This document shows, piece by piece, positions 6,928 to 16,064 of a DNA stretch of 64,000 nt. Source of the stretch: Oscillospiraceae bacterium (GTDB lineage: Bacteria > Bacillota > Clostridia > Oscillospirales > SIG627); NCBI GenBank assembly GCA_034925865.1, contig JAYFRN010000001.1:1-64000 (forward strand), in the 5' to 3' direction. How positions within the stretch are numbered: position 1 is the stretch's first letter; each line of letters opens with the position of its first letter. The notes under the pieces are model-generated. The model saw only the letters and a list, made by a program, of their open reading frames with translations. It was not told where the DNA came from and made no database searches. Position numbers and translations under genes: made by a program.

Positions 6928-7950
6928 ATGGGTTGCAGATGCGGGAGTCAAATTATATTATGCAATTTACCTATACGGTTTGACACATATAAGGGGTGTT
7001 CGCACGGTTGCAAATACTGCTTCGTTCAGAAGAAAACAAAGCTCACCGATATTGAGTGCGACGAAACACCGAACAGCCTCTTAAAATTTATAGAGGGTGA
7101 ACGCGGCGTTGAAACAGACTGGTGCGACTGGAAAATACCGATACATTGGGGCGGTATGAGCGATCCGTTTCAGCCTATTGAAAAGAAATTCCGGGCGAGT
7201 TATGAATGTTTAAAAATATTCGCTGAAACACAATACCCGTTTGTTGTCAGTACAAAAGGCCGCCTTGTGACAGATCCTGAATACCTTGATCTTTTATCAA
7301 AATGTAATTGTGTCGTTCAGATATCGGCGGTATGCAGCTCATACAATGTACTCGAACGCGGCTGTCCTACATATGAGGAACGCCTTAAAATGATTGAAAC
7401 GCTTTCAAAACGTGTAAAGCGCGTTATTGTACGCATACAGCCGTATATGCACGAGGTTTTCACTGAGGTATATGAGAATATACCTAAAATAGCGGAAGCC
7501 GGAGCATATGGAATAATCCTTGAAGGTATGAAATTCTTTAAAGGCAAGCCTGGCATGGTTAAAATCGGCGGTGATAACTGCTACCCGGTTAATATATTGC
7601 GGCATGATTTTGAAGCTATAAAATTAACTGCACACCGTCACGGCCTTCGCTTCTTCTGCGGTGAGAACCGGTTAAGAACAATGGGCGATGATATGACCTG
7701 TTGCGGCACCGAAGGGCTTGAAGGGTTTAAGCCGAATGAATACAATCTTTGCATGATTATGAACGGTAAAAAGCCTGAGGCAACTGCAAAAATGAAAGAG
7801 GTTGGCACAGCCGGTTGTTTCAAGACGCTTTACCAGAGCGCAGGCAGCAGCAGGCATATCAGAAAGCAGTCTTTTTATGGCATGATGCAGAATGAGCTTA
7901 TAAACAAAGCAGAATATCATAAGAAAATATTCGGTTTCAGCAAAGAATAA
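6928..7950 (+). CDS. radical SAM protein, SPL-like
   Basis: A 340-residue radical SAM enzyme. The cluster motif is C-x3-C-x2-C in YKGCSHGCKYCFVQ (residues 25-40), ligating a 4Fe-4S cluster that cleaves S-adenosylmethionine. The barrel continues with a GGMSDPFQPIE segment and ends with a CxxC-like region (DMTCCGTEG, AGCFKT) that could hold a second cluster. The overall look is that of the spore-photoproduct-lyase-like group, which acts on nucleic acids or proteins. The ATG at 6928 follows AAAGGGTG by six bases; a GTG three codons earlier is inside that site. It is the third gene of the ParB-like module, so it may act on DNA together with the ParB-like proteins; this is inference. Confidence 0.88.
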   Translation: MGCRCGSQIILCNLPIRFDTYKGCSHGCKYCFVQKKTKLTDIECDETPNSLLKFIEGERGVETDWCDWKIPIHWGGMSDPFQPIEKKFRASYECLKIFAETQYPFVVSTKGRLVTDPEYLDLLSKCNCVVQISAVCSSYNVLERGCPTYEERLKMIETLSKRVKRVIVRIQPYMHEVFTEVYENIPKIAEAGAYGIILEGMKFFKGKPGMVKIGGDNCYPVNILRHDFEAIKLTAHRHGLRFFCGENRLRTMGDDMTCCGTEGLEGFKPNEYNLCMIMNGKKPEATAKMKEVGTAGCFKTLYQSAGSSRHIRKQSFYGMMQNELINKAEYHKKIFGFSKE

Positions 7951-8002
7951 ATATTTATATTTACTTATCTGCAGGATAGAAAAATAAGCTCAAAACAAAC
8001 AG

Positions 8003-8515
8003 ATGGGAGAGGAGGACATGGCAAGAGATGCGGACATAAAGGCGTGGGAACGGCAGGAAGGCGAGTCAAACAAAGCTTATGAAGCTTTTTCAATATACAG
8101 AGATATGGGAAATGACCGGACACTGATTTCAGTTGCCGAGCAGTTACATAAAAGTTATACCCTTATCAGACGTTGGAAAACAGCCTGGAATTGGGAAGAT
8201 CGAGCGAGAGAGTATGACAACGAACTAATCCGTGCTCAGACTGCGAAAGCAAAAAAAGAAGCTGCTGACGCTGCTACGGCCATGCGAAAGCGTCAAACGA
8301 AGCTCGCTCTTGAATTACAAAATGCTGCTTTATCAGCTCTTACTGATAAAAAGATAAAAGAAATGGAGCCCAAGGATATTATTAAATTCATCGCCGAAGC
8401 AACACGGCTTGAACGTATAAATCGCGAAGGGGAATTGAATACGTATGATGACGGGTCAGATGACTATCTTGATAAATTGGATGAGGTGTTAAAGGAGATC
8501 AAAAGTGCCTTTTAG
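8003..8515 (+). CDS. terminase small subunit
   Basis: A 170-residue protein that would recognise the phage packaging site. The N-terminal part reads as a helix-turn-helix (SVAEQLHKSYTLIRRWKTAW), followed by the WNWEDRAREYD motif common in small terminases of Firmicutes phages, a long basic coiled helix (residues 70-110) and an acidic C-terminus. It overlaps the large subunit gene by 11 bases. The start could also be the ATG at 8018 (MARDADIKAWERQ), which follows GGAGAGGAGG more closely and is probably the real one. It begins the head operon. Confidence 0.9.
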   Translation: MGEEDMARDADIKAWERQEGESNKAYEAFSIYRDMGNDRTLISVAEQLHKSYTLIRRWKTAWNWEDRAREYDNELIRAQTAKAKKEAADAATAMRKRQTKLALELQNAALSALTDKKIKEMEPKDIIKFIAEATRLERINREGELNTYDDGSDDYLDKLDEVLKEIKSAF

Positions 8516-9716
8516 TATAAAGCAGCAGGAATATTTTATGAATGCAACACACCGCTGGAATATTAAAAGCGGCGCGACCCGATCCGGTAAAACCTATATG
8601 GATTATTTTGTAATTCCAAAACGCATACGGAATTGTACGGGGCGCGGTTTAATAGTCCTGATAGGAAATACGCAAGGCACGTTAATAAGAAACGTCGTAG
8701 ACCCCATGCGTAATATATGGGGCGATCAGCTTATCAGGCTGCCGAATACCAATACCGGTACTATACAGTTGTTCGGTAAGAAGTGTTATATGCTCGGCGC
8801 TGACAATAAAGCCTCAGTAAAGAAATTACAGGGTTCCGCAGTTGAATATGCGTATGGCGATGAGATTACTACATGGAATGAAGAGATGTTCTCCATGTTA
8901 AAATCCCGTCTTGATAAACCTACCAGTATATTTGACGGAACCTGCAATCCCGAAGCTCCAGGCCATTGGCTGAAAAAGTTCATTGATTCTGATGCTGATA
9001 TTTACAATCAATCATATTGCCTTGACGATAATCCGTTTAATTCAAAAGAGTTCGTTGATAATCTCAAAAAAGAGCTTGCCGGCACAGTATATTACGATAG
9101 ATTCGTTTACGGCAGATGGGTTGCTGCCGAAGGCGTTATATATCAGATGTTCGCAAATGCTCCCGAAAAGTTTTATATAAATCAAGAAGATTTACCATAT
9201 TTCGAATCGGTAAATATCGGAGTTGACTTCGGGGGTAATAAATCTAAACACGCTTTTGTCGCAACCGGATTAACTACAGACGGTAAAATAATTGCGTTGA
9301 AATCGAAAAGCGTATCGGCAAAAGACGGCGATGTTGATAAGCTTCTCTATGAATTTATTATATTTTCCGATGAAATAAATGCTAAATACGGGATTGATAC
9401 CGTTTATTGTGACAGTGCCGAACAGGTATTGAAAAACACAATAAAAAACAGGACGGGATATACCGTCCGGGACAGTATCAAAAATCCGATAATAGATCGA
9501 ATTCGCTGCACGGCGCTGCTTATGGCGACCGGGCGTTTTTTTCTGCTTAGAGGCGCAAATGATGACCTGGTCAAAGGATTGTCAGACGCGCTTTGGAAGA
9601 ACGAAAATACGAAGGATATAAGGCTTGATGACGGTACAACCGATATTGATATACTCGACGCATACGAATACAGCTTTGAACGATACATGAGACAATTAAC
9701 AGCAATAGAGGGATGA
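8505..9716 (+). CDS. terL: terminase large subunit, PBSX type
   Basis: The ATP-driven motor that packages DNA into the prohead and cuts it. A Walker A motif GATRSGKTY lies at about residues 22-30, a Walker B region at EYAYGDEIT (about 116-124), and the nuclease domain begins near IGVDFGGNKSKHAF (about 240), whose first aspartate is the expected metal ligand, with VYCDSAEQ further on. The 403-residue length is normal for the PBSX/XtmB family. The small subunit overlaps upstream and the portal gene follows 4 bases downstream. Confidence 0.95.
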   Translation: MPFSIKQQEYFMNATHRWNIKSGATRSGKTYMDYFVIPKRIRNCTGRGLIVLIGNTQGTLIRNVVDPMRNIWGDQLIRLPNTNTGTIQLFGKKCYMLGADNKASVKKLQGSAVEYAYGDEITTWNEEMFSMLKSRLDKPTSIFDGTCNPEAPGHWLKKFIDSDADIYNQSYCLDDNPFNSKEFVDNLKKELAGTVYYDRFVYGRWVAAEGVIYQMFANAPEKFYINQEDLPYFESVNIGVDFGGNKSKHAFVATGLTTDGKIIALKSKSVSAKDGDVDKLLYEFIIFSDEINAKYGIDTVYCDSAEQVLKNTIKNRTGYTVRDSIKNPIIDRIRCTALLMATGRFFLLRGANDDLVKGLSDALWKNENTKDIRLDDGTTDIDILDAYEYSFERYMRQLTAIEG

Positions 9717-9720
9717 AGAA

Positions 9721-11130
9721 ATGTTTAATAAATTACTGAATATGCTGCGGCAGGCGCTCAGGCGTCTTGTTGCATACAAAAACATATCAGAGATATATGC
9801 GTATACAAATGTCATATCTCAGGAGATGGAAAACGCTATTGAGCTTTGGTATAATATGTACCACAATAAAGCTCCGTGGCTAGGAGACAATGTTAAATCG
9901 CTCAGTCTACCGTCTACCATAGCTTCAGAAATGGCGCGAATGGTTACGCTTGAAATGGCTTTTACAGTCTCCGGATCGCCGAGAGCGGATTATATAAATA
10001 GCCAGCTTGATAAATTCCGCGATGATATAAGGATTCAGCTTGAATATGGTCTTGCCTTTGGCTCTTTGGCAATAAAACCATATGTTAAAGACGGCAATAT
10101 TTATTTTGATTACACACCTCCTGTTATATTTTTCCCTATCGAATTCGATGATAATAGGCGTATAACGGCCGCTGCCTTTGTTGAAAGCATAGTGAGCGGT
10201 CAAACGACATATACACGAGTCGAATATCATAAGTTGACCGAAAAAGGCGTTGTTATCACAAATAACGCTTATAAGTCTGTAAATAAGAATGATCTCGGTA
10301 TGGATTGCCCTCTCACCGCAATTCCGCAATGGGCAGAGCTGCAGCCGGAAACACTCATAGAGGGCGTTGACAGACTGCTTATCGCATATTTTCGCGTCCC
10401 TCTCGCAAATACGATAGACTGCTTATCTCCCATCGGCGCGTCAATTTACAGTCAGGCGTCCGGACTTATAGAACAAGCTGACAGGCAATATTCAAGGCTT
10501 TTATGGGAATATGAGGGCGGTGAGCTTGCTGTTGATGTAGATGCAAATGCGGTAAAGCCCAAGAAAGATAAAAGGGGATATGAAGTATCTCATCTGAACG
10601 ACAGATTATACCGCAAACTCGATACCGGCGAAGACTCTACTTACCATGTATTCAATCCGGCATTGAGAGACGAGTCGATAATACGCGGCCTGGATAAAAT
10701 CAAAATGCAGATTGAGGACACCGTGGGACTGGCTCGCGGTTCGCTTAGTGAAGTAAACGCGGAAGCACGGACGGCGACAGAATTGAAAATATTACGCCAG
10801 CGTACATATGCCACAGTATCAGATATTCAAAAAGAGCTTCAAAGAGTCATTGACGATATTGTCTATATAAACGATAAATATTGCGAATTGTATAAGCTAA
10901 CGCCTCCCGGCAGCTATGAAACAAGTTATTCATGGGATGACAGTATTATCAACGATGAAAAAGAGCAGCGCGAAGAAAAACTCGAAATGTTGAGTAATAA
11001 TCTTCTTTCCAGGAAGTCATATCTTATGTGGTATTATGGGATAACTGATGTAGAAGCTCAAAAAATGCTTGACGAAATCGATGCTGATTCACCCTCTGTT
11101 TCCGCTATGTTCGGCAGTGAAGAAAAATAA
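9721..11130 (+). CDS. phage portal protein
   Basis: A 469-residue portal subunit of the SPP1/A118-like type. It forms the dodecameric ring at the capsid vertex through which DNA passes. It follows the terminase directly, and contains IELWYNMYHNKAPWLGD near the start, the SLSLPSTIASEMARMVTLE segment, and SLSEVNAEARTATELKILRQRTYAT in the stem and crown region, all typical of this family in Firmicutes siphoviruses. A good ribosome binding site (GGGATGAAGAAATG) is present. Confidence 0.93.
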   Translation: MFNKLLNMLRQALRRLVAYKNISEIYAYTNVISQEMENAIELWYNMYHNKAPWLGDNVKSLSLPSTIASEMARMVTLEMAFTVSGSPRADYINSQLDKFRDDIRIQLEYGLAFGSLAIKPYVKDGNIYFDYTPPVIFFPIEFDDNRRITAAAFVESIVSGQTTYTRVEYHKLTEKGVVITNNAYKSVNKNDLGMDCPLTAIPQWAELQPETLIEGVDRLLIAYFRVPLANTIDCLSPIGASIYSQASGLIEQADRQYSRLLWEYEGGELAVDVDANAVKPKKDKRGYEVSHLNDRLYRKLDTGEDSTYHVFNPALRDESIIRGLDKIKMQIEDTVGLARGSLSEVNAEARTATELKILRQRTYATVSDIQKELQRVIDDIVYINDKYCELYKLTPPGSYETSYSWDDSIINDEKEQREEKLEMLSNNLLSRKSYLMWYYGITDVEAQKMLDEIDADSPSVSAMFGSEEK

Positions 11131-11154
11131 TATAAAAGGATTTTATAAAATGCC

Positions 11155-12723
11155 ATGACCGATAATGAAATTGAGGCCGCAATCGATATAATTACCGAAC
11201 GGCTTAATAAGGTAAACAGCGATTATATAAAGCTGATGGGCGAGCATGTAAAGAAAATCGGCTCTCTAACCGCTACCGATGTACATAGGCTTGAACAGAT
11301 GAAAATTATGGGTGCAAATATTGAATCCATACAAAAAGAACTCGTATCAATAACCGAAAAAAATATCTCTGATTTGCTTAACCTATATAAAACAGTTGCG
11401 CAAGACGATTACCGTCTAACAGACGTTTTCTATAAAGCGGTAGGAATTACACAAAGTAAGCTGTCTAAGAATAATACTCTGAAAAACTATATAGAATCCG
11501 TTGCGAAGCAGACAGCACATACATATAAAAACTTGTCAAATACGACTGTTATATCCGATACATACAAGGATATTATCGATAATGCCGTAACAATTACTCA
11601 ATCAGGTATGACCGATTACCAGGCTGCTATACGTTCTGCATTAAAAAAAGCAGGAGGTAGCGGTATACAGGTAGAGTATGAAAGCGGAAACCGCAGGCGG
11701 CTTGATACCGCGGTCCGTATGAATACGCTTGAAGGTGTGCGCATGATAAATCAAGGTGTTGCAGAGCAGACAGGTAAAGAATTCGGGGCAGACGGAGTCG
11801 AAATATCAGTACACGCAAATCCTGCTCCGGATCATGCTCAATATCAAGGGAGGCAGTATACCAATAAGCAATTCGAGCAGCTTCAAAAGACGCTGGAACG
11901 TCCGATAGGCACGCTGAATTGCACGCATTTTGCAACACCGGTTATTATGGGCATATCACAGCCCACATACAGCCAAGATCAGCTTGATGAGATAACTGCA
12001 AAGAATGATAAAGGCTGTATGATTGACGGTAAGCATTATTCTATGTACGAGGCCGAGCAGCTTCAAAGACGTATTGAAACCGAAGTCAGAAGGCAAAAAG
12101 ATATTGCCAATATAGCTAAAGCTGCCGGAGACGATAATTTACGGCGTAATGCGCAGGGCAATATAAATATGCTCAACAAAAAGTATATACAGGTATGTAA
12201 GGCATCAGGGCTGCCATCGCAAAAAGAACGTATGGCAGTAAGCGATTATAGAAGGATATCATTGACAAAAATAAGAAAAAAACCTATAATTGACTCAGGC
12301 GCGATATCAGGAGCTAGAAATCCTTTTAGCAAAGAAGCGGAAGATCATGCAATAAAGTATTATAACTCTGTAAGAAAAATGAGCACCGATATTCAGAAGA
12401 TATCCAAGAACACCGGAATTGACATAAGCGATATTACAGAGATTAAAAAATACATATTTTACGATGAGCATGACTTAGGTGAGGAAGGATCTTCTTTATT
12501 TGACCCCGATTATATGATGGCTCAATCTTGGCAAAGGCTCATAGAGGGTACTGATATACAGCAACATGATATTACTCTTTTAAAGCATGAATTAAGCGAA
12601 AAGAAATTAGTCGAAAAAGGATTTACGCAAAGTGAAGCGCACATTCAGGCTTCGAAAGCGTATAATTATGCAAAGGAAGAAGAAAAATACTATGCTGAAA
12701 TTAATAAACATTATAAAAAATGA
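11155..12723 (+). CDS. phage minor capsid protein with a toxin-like C-terminal domain
   Basis: A 522-residue protein. Residues 1 to about 375 are a phage minor capsid protein 2 / MuF-like head protein: long helices, then GVRMINQGVAEQ, SVHANPAPDHAQYQGR and GTLNCTHFATPVIMG. From about residue 383 an extra domain of 140 residues follows (YDEHDLGEEGS, DYMMAQSWQRLIEG, LLKHELSEKKL, AHIQASKAYNYA), not needed for a head protein. Its conserved D, H and E residues and its position match the exchangeable C-terminal toxin domains of MuF-type phage proteins. A 78-residue gene starts inside its 3' end and could encode the immunity protein. Start: ATG at 11155, 14 bases after AAAGGA. Toxic activity is inferred, not shown. 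Confidence 0.85.
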   Translation: MTDNEIEAAIDIITERLNKVNSDYIKLMGEHVKKIGSLTATDVHRLEQMKIMGANIESIQKELVSITEKNISDLLNLYKTVAQDDYRLTDVFYKAVGITQSKLSKNNTLKNYIESVAKQTAHTYKNLSNTTVISDTYKDIIDNAVTITQSGMTDYQAAIRSALKKAGGSGIQVEYESGNRRRLDTAVRMNTLEGVRMINQGVAEQTGKEFGADGVEISVHANPAPDHAQYQGRQYTNKQFEQLQKTLERPIGTLNCTHFATPVIMGISQPTYSQDQLDEITAKNDKGCMIDGKHYSMYEAEQLQRRIETEVRRQKDIANIAKAAGDDNLRRNAQGNINMLNKKYIQVCKASGLPSQKERMAVSDYRRISLTKIRKKPIIDSGAISGARNPFSKEAEDHAIKYYNSVRKMSTDIQKISKNTGIDISDITEIKKYIFYDEHDLGEEGSSLFDPDYMMAQSWQRLIEGTDIQQHDITLLKHELSEKKLVEKGFTQSEAHIQASKAYNYAKEEEKYYAEINKHYKK

Positions 12724-12928
12724 TAGCTGTATATCAGCAGATTATATTCCGGAAGACAGCTATGAACGCGGTTCAATATCTGTTGATTTATCCGGTAACG
12801 TTCTATATGAAAAAGCGACAACGCTTGACGGAGATTTAAAAATGTATTTCAGTCATGCTCGCAAAGCATTATTCATGTTATTACACGAAGACAGTATACC
12901 AAACGAAAAAATAGTAATATGGTATTAA
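12692..12928 (+). CDS. small protein, candidate immunity protein
   Basis: A 78-residue acidic protein (start MLKLINIIKNDSCISADY) overlapping the end of the minor capsid gene by 32 bases in another frame. The segment GSISVDLSGNVLYEKATT and the later YFSHARKALFMLL look like a compact alpha/beta fold. It is placed where immunity genes of MuF-type toxins lie, and is followed by a terminator-like hairpin. The family is not recognised with confidence; the immunity role rests on position only. Confidence 0.65.
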   Translation: MLKLINIIKNDSCISADYIPEDSYERGSISVDLSGNVLYEKATTLDGDLKMYFSHARKALFMLLHEDSIPNEKIVIWY

Positions 12929-12955
12929 TACCGCCGATAAAAACGGCGGTATTTC
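12928..12955 (+). terminator. terminator-like hairpin
   Basis: A 9-bp perfect stem ATACCGCCG/CGGCGGTAT with a 7-base loop directly at the stop codon of the preceding gene. The tail is only TTCT, so it may attenuate rather than fully stop transcription. The following 175 bases hold another hairpin (GCGCTG-AGTGG-CAGCGC at 13078-13095) and no gene. Confidence 0.5.
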
Positions 12956-13131
12956 TATGAAAAAGCAAAAATTAAATATCAATAAATAAAGTGCGTAAAA
13001 CGGATCATTCGTTTATACGTTCTTTTTTTATACAATTTGCCTTTTCCGGCAGGCATATAAATACCGGAACGGTACCGCGCTGAGTGGCAGCGCATATATA
13101 AATTAAATCTCTACCGGTAAACAGGAGAACA

Positions 13132-13758
13132 ATGGAATTTCTAAAATCATTATTTGCAGACGGTACTTTGACTTATGACCAGCTTGTGCAAAAGGCATCA
13201 GAAGCAAAGCTCAACATCGTCAATCTTGCCGATGGTAAATATGTGAGTATTGATAAGTACAATGACAAAATCAATACGCAGAAGGCTCAAATCGACGATC
13301 TCAACGCAAAAATCTTACAGCGTGACACAGACTTAGGTAAGCTGCAAAACGATCTCACAGCCGCGCAGCAGGACAAATCAAAGCTCGATGAGCTTAATGG
13401 TCAGTTTACAACGCTTAAAACAAAGTATGACACCGATAAAGGCGATTTTGAAAAGAAGCTCGCTCAACAGCAGTATGAATTCCTTGTAAAAGAAAAGACC
13501 GGAGGTATTACTTTTACTTCCGTAGCGGCGAAAAAGGCATTTATAGCTGATGCTATAGCGAAGGAATTCAAAGTTGACGGTGACAATCTACTCGGCTTTG
13601 ATGATTATCTCACAAAGTCGAAAGAAGCCGATCCCGGCGCGTTCCAGGTTGATAAAGAACCTGACACCCAAACAAATAATCCACCTAAATTCACACTGCC
13701 GGCAGCTAAGCCGGGGGCGAGCGGAGAAAAGAAATTCGTCCCGCCTATTATATTTTAA
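13132..13758 (+). CDS. phage scaffold protein, GP20 type
   Basis: A 208-residue scaffolding protein of the minor structural GP20 family. The N-terminus (MEFLKSLFADGTLTYDQL, then YVSIDKYNDK) is characteristic, and residues 50-125 are a long charged coiled coil. The C-terminal end (EKKFVPPIIF) is the usual capsid-interacting tail. It guides prohead assembly and is then lost. It stands immediately before the major capsid gene, has AGGAG at the start, and is preceded by a hairpin-rich 200-base gap. Confidence 0.9.
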   Translation: MEFLKSLFADGTLTYDQLVQKASEAKLNIVNLADGKYVSIDKYNDKINTQKAQIDDLNAKILQRDTDLGKLQNDLTAAQQDKSKLDELNGQFTTLKTKYDTDKGDFEKKLAQQQYEFLVKEKTGGITFTSVAAKKAFIADAIAKEFKVDGDNLLGFDDYLTKSKEADPGAFQVDKEPDTQTNNPPKFTLPAAKPGASGEKKFVPPIIF

Positions 13759-13772
13759 GGAGTAAATAAGAT

Positions 13773-14885
13773 ATGGCAAAAACAAATTCACTCAGCGTAC
13801 TTCTTGACCCTTCCGGTCAGATGCTGCTCTCCGAGCTTTTCGCCGGAGTAATCGAGAACATACAGAAAAGCACAGTATCAGGAAGGATAAAAAATACCGA
13901 TCTTTCCGGAGACCCGAACGCAGGATCGGTTGAAGCGAAACGCTTCAAAAACGCAAATTCGAAGAGCTACGGTACTGCGCGTTCCGGCGGTTCTGGCGAC
14001 AAAATCAAAGGTAAGCCTGTTACAATCAATATAGACACTGACAGAGAGTTTGTCGAAGAAATCGAAGAAAAGGACGTTTCTCTTCTCGGCGTTCCCGGGC
14101 TGCTCGCGAAAAGAGCTGCTAACCATCAGGCAAGGCTCGCCGCAGAGCTCGATCAGACTTTCTTTGCGGTTGCAATATCAGAGGGAACAGGCAAGGTTCT
14201 TACCGGTTCTACAATTGCCGCAAAAATCGAAGAAATGATTCTTGCGCTTGAAACCACAAAGAACGATTACATCGACGGAATACCGAGAGATATGATATCT
14301 GTCACATGCAGCCCTGCGATATACAGCGAAATGAGAAATTTACTCGATACTATTGAAAAGTCAAACGTAACAACCGATATCGAAGAATTCAATAAATTTC
14401 ATGGATGCCGTATATGGTCGTCTAACAGGCTTCCTTCAAACGTTGATTTTATTGTTATGGTTGACGGCTCCGTCGCTCAGCCTGTTATGGCAAATCCGTA
14501 TTCTGCAGAGAAAATACCGCTTTCAGAAGCATATGCAGTATCTTTGTTCTTCCACTACGGCACGAAGTGCGTAATGGACGACCTGATTCTGTATTATGCT
14601 ACTGCGGCCGGCGTGACGGTTTCTTCCGCTGCCGGTACTACAACCGGCAAGACCGCTCTTACTGTTGACCCGGTCTCCGCAGGTACCGGAAGATCATTTG
14701 TATATAAGACAGCTGCAACTGTCACAATGCCGAAGGTAGGCGAAAACCTTACATCATGGACGGCATGGAACGGTACTGATGAAATAACAGCGACAACCGG
14801 CAATCAGATTGTCGTTGCTATTGTCGATAGTACATCACGCCTTTGCAAGATGGCCGGAAGCGCGACGGTCGCAGCCAAAGCATAA
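13773..14885 (+). CDS. major capsid protein
   Basis: A 370-residue major head protein. Position directly after the scaffold gene, the strong GGAG ribosome binding site and the body sequence (FVEEIEEKDVSLLG, then MISVTCSPAIYSEMRN and GCRIWSSNRLP) fit an HK97-fold major capsid protein of Firmicutes siphoviruses. From about residue 270 a Ser/Thr/Ala-rich segment of 100 residues follows (VTVSSAAGTTTGKTALTVDP and on), probably an Ig-like surface domain added to the shell. Codon use is more GC-rich than in neighbouring genes, as is common for highly expressed structural genes. Confidence 0.9.
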   Translation: MAKTNSLSVLLDPSGQMLLSELFAGVIENIQKSTVSGRIKNTDLSGDPNAGSVEAKRFKNANSKSYGTARSGGSGDKIKGKPVTINIDTDREFVEEIEEKDVSLLGVPGLLAKRAANHQARLAAELDQTFFAVAISEGTGKVLTGSTIAAKIEEMILALETTKNDYIDGIPRDMISVTCSPAIYSEMRNLLDTIEKSNVTTDIEEFNKFHGCRIWSSNRLPSNVDFIVMVDGSVAQPVMANPYSAEKIPLSEAYAVSLFFHYGTKCVMDDLILYYATAAGVTVSSAAGTTTGKTALTVDPVSAGTGRSFVYKTAATVTMPKVGENLTSWTAWNGTDEITATTGNQIVVAIVDSTSRLCKMAGSATVAAKA

Positions 14886-14902
14886 TAACGAGGTGAGCGG
14901 CG

Positions 14903-15289
14903 TTGTATATTGATTATGCCTATTATATAAGCAATGGCGGCACAGTAGACAACGCCGCCTTTGTGAGTTTAAATTATCGTGCTCAACGCGAGCTTGACCG
15001 TCAGACTTCCCGGCGTATTTCCAGAATGGAGACGGTCCCGGAATGTGTAAAGCTGCTTATGATCGAGTTGGTTAATCTTGAAGCGGCGGCGGGTATGCAA
15101 GCTCTTATATCTTCACCCGCTGCCGCATCATTCTCAAATGACGGTATGTCTGAAAGCTACGCAGAGCCGTTGACAGCAGATACAGCGGCAAAATACCGCT
15201 GTAAGCTTATGACAACATACCTTGAAGGCGAATGCGACGACAACGGCATTCCGTTATTGTACAGGGGAGTTGATACCGATGTACCCTAA
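14903..15289 (+). CDS. head-tail connector protein, putative
   Basis: A 128-residue protein starting with TTG six bases after AGGTGAG. Helical, with QRELDRQTSRRISRMETVPECVK and an ELVNLEAA segment, resembling the first connector (gp6/gp15-like) encoded after the major capsid gene in siphoviruses. The function is given by position. It overlaps the next gene by 11 bases. Confidence 0.75.
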   Translation: MYIDYAYYISNGGTVDNAAFVSLNYRAQRELDRQTSRRISRMETVPECVKLLMIELVNLEAAAGMQALISSPAAASFSNDGMSESYAEPLTADTAAKYRCKLMTTYLEGECDDNGIPLLYRGVDTDVP

Positions 15290-15710
15290 ATGGTTCTGTA
15301 AAACAATTACCCTCTATTGCAGGTATGAAGATACTACAACAAAGAGGGTATCATGGTACCGTTATGTAATCGACGGAGCGTATTATAAAAATATTTCCTC
15401 TTCTGCTTTGATAGGCAATGTGAGAATATCTACCGAAAGCACGGTATGCAGAATACGAGCTGGAAGCAGATATCTTTCACCAAATGCGTGGCTTGTTTGT
15501 GAGAATACGAACAAGATTCAATCATATACGCTGAAAAATGGCGATATAGTCGTTTTAGGAAGCGTATCGGACAGTATAGACGAATATACGGCCGGTATCA
15601 GATCGAGTGATCTGATAGCAAAATATAGGGCTCAGGGCGCGATAAAAATCAATAAAGTATCAGTAAATACAGAGCTTGGATCCTCGCATTTTCGTGTGGA
15701 AGGGAACTAA
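15279..15710 (+). CDS. head-closure or minor structural protein, putative
   Basis: A 143-residue protein with the ATG at 15279 six to nine bases after GGGGAG; the open frame extends 19 codons upstream but there overlaps the preceding gene. Rich in beta strands (ITLYCRYEDTTTKRVSWYRY, NGDIVVLGSV), as expected for a head-completion protein (gp16 type). No residue-level motif is known to me. Role inferred from place in the head-tail order. Confidence 0.7.
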   Translation: MYPKWFCKTITLYCRYEDTTTKRVSWYRYVIDGAYYKNISSSALIGNVRISTESTVCRIRAGSRYLSPNAWLVCENTNKIQSYTLKNGDIVVLGSVSDSIDEYTAGIRSSDLIAKYRAQGAIKINKVSVNTELGSSHFRVEGN

Positions 15711-15713
15711 AAT

Positions 15714-16064
15714 ATGAGTAAAGGATTTACTGTAACAGCTAATATTGATATTCCCGTTCATTTAAAACGAATTCATAACGACGCGTTTTGGAAATTCGCG
15801 GCCAATGAATGGAAAAGACTTTATACGCCTTGGGTCCCTTATCGTACCGGTACATTGTCACAGCAAACAACGATAACGCCAGGTGAGATTTCGCATACTG
15901 TTCCATATGCTTATAAAACCTATAATGGTATCGGAATGCATTTCCGCAAAAACAAACATCCTCTTGCGTCAGCAGAATGGGATAAAGCCGCTGAACCTTC
16001 GCAAAAGGGGAAGCTGATTGATGCAATGCAGAATTATGTAGATTCCGGGAGATTAAAGTTATGA
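15714..16064 (+). CDS. minor capsid / tail completion protein, putative
   Basis: A 116-residue protein containing PWVPYRTGTLSQQTTITPG and VPYAYKTYNGIGMHFRK, typical of the 'minor capsid protein' (HK97 gp10-like tail completion) family in Firmicutes prophages. It starts 3 bases after the previous stop and ends overlapping the next ATG by 4 bases (ATGA), so the connector genes are read as a coupled set. Confidence 0.78.
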   Translation: MSKGFTVTANIDIPVHLKRIHNDAFWKFAANEWKRLYTPWVPYRTGTLSQQTTITPGEISHTVPYAYKTYNGIGMHFRKNKHPLASAEWDKAAEPSQKGKLIDAMQNYVDSGRLKL

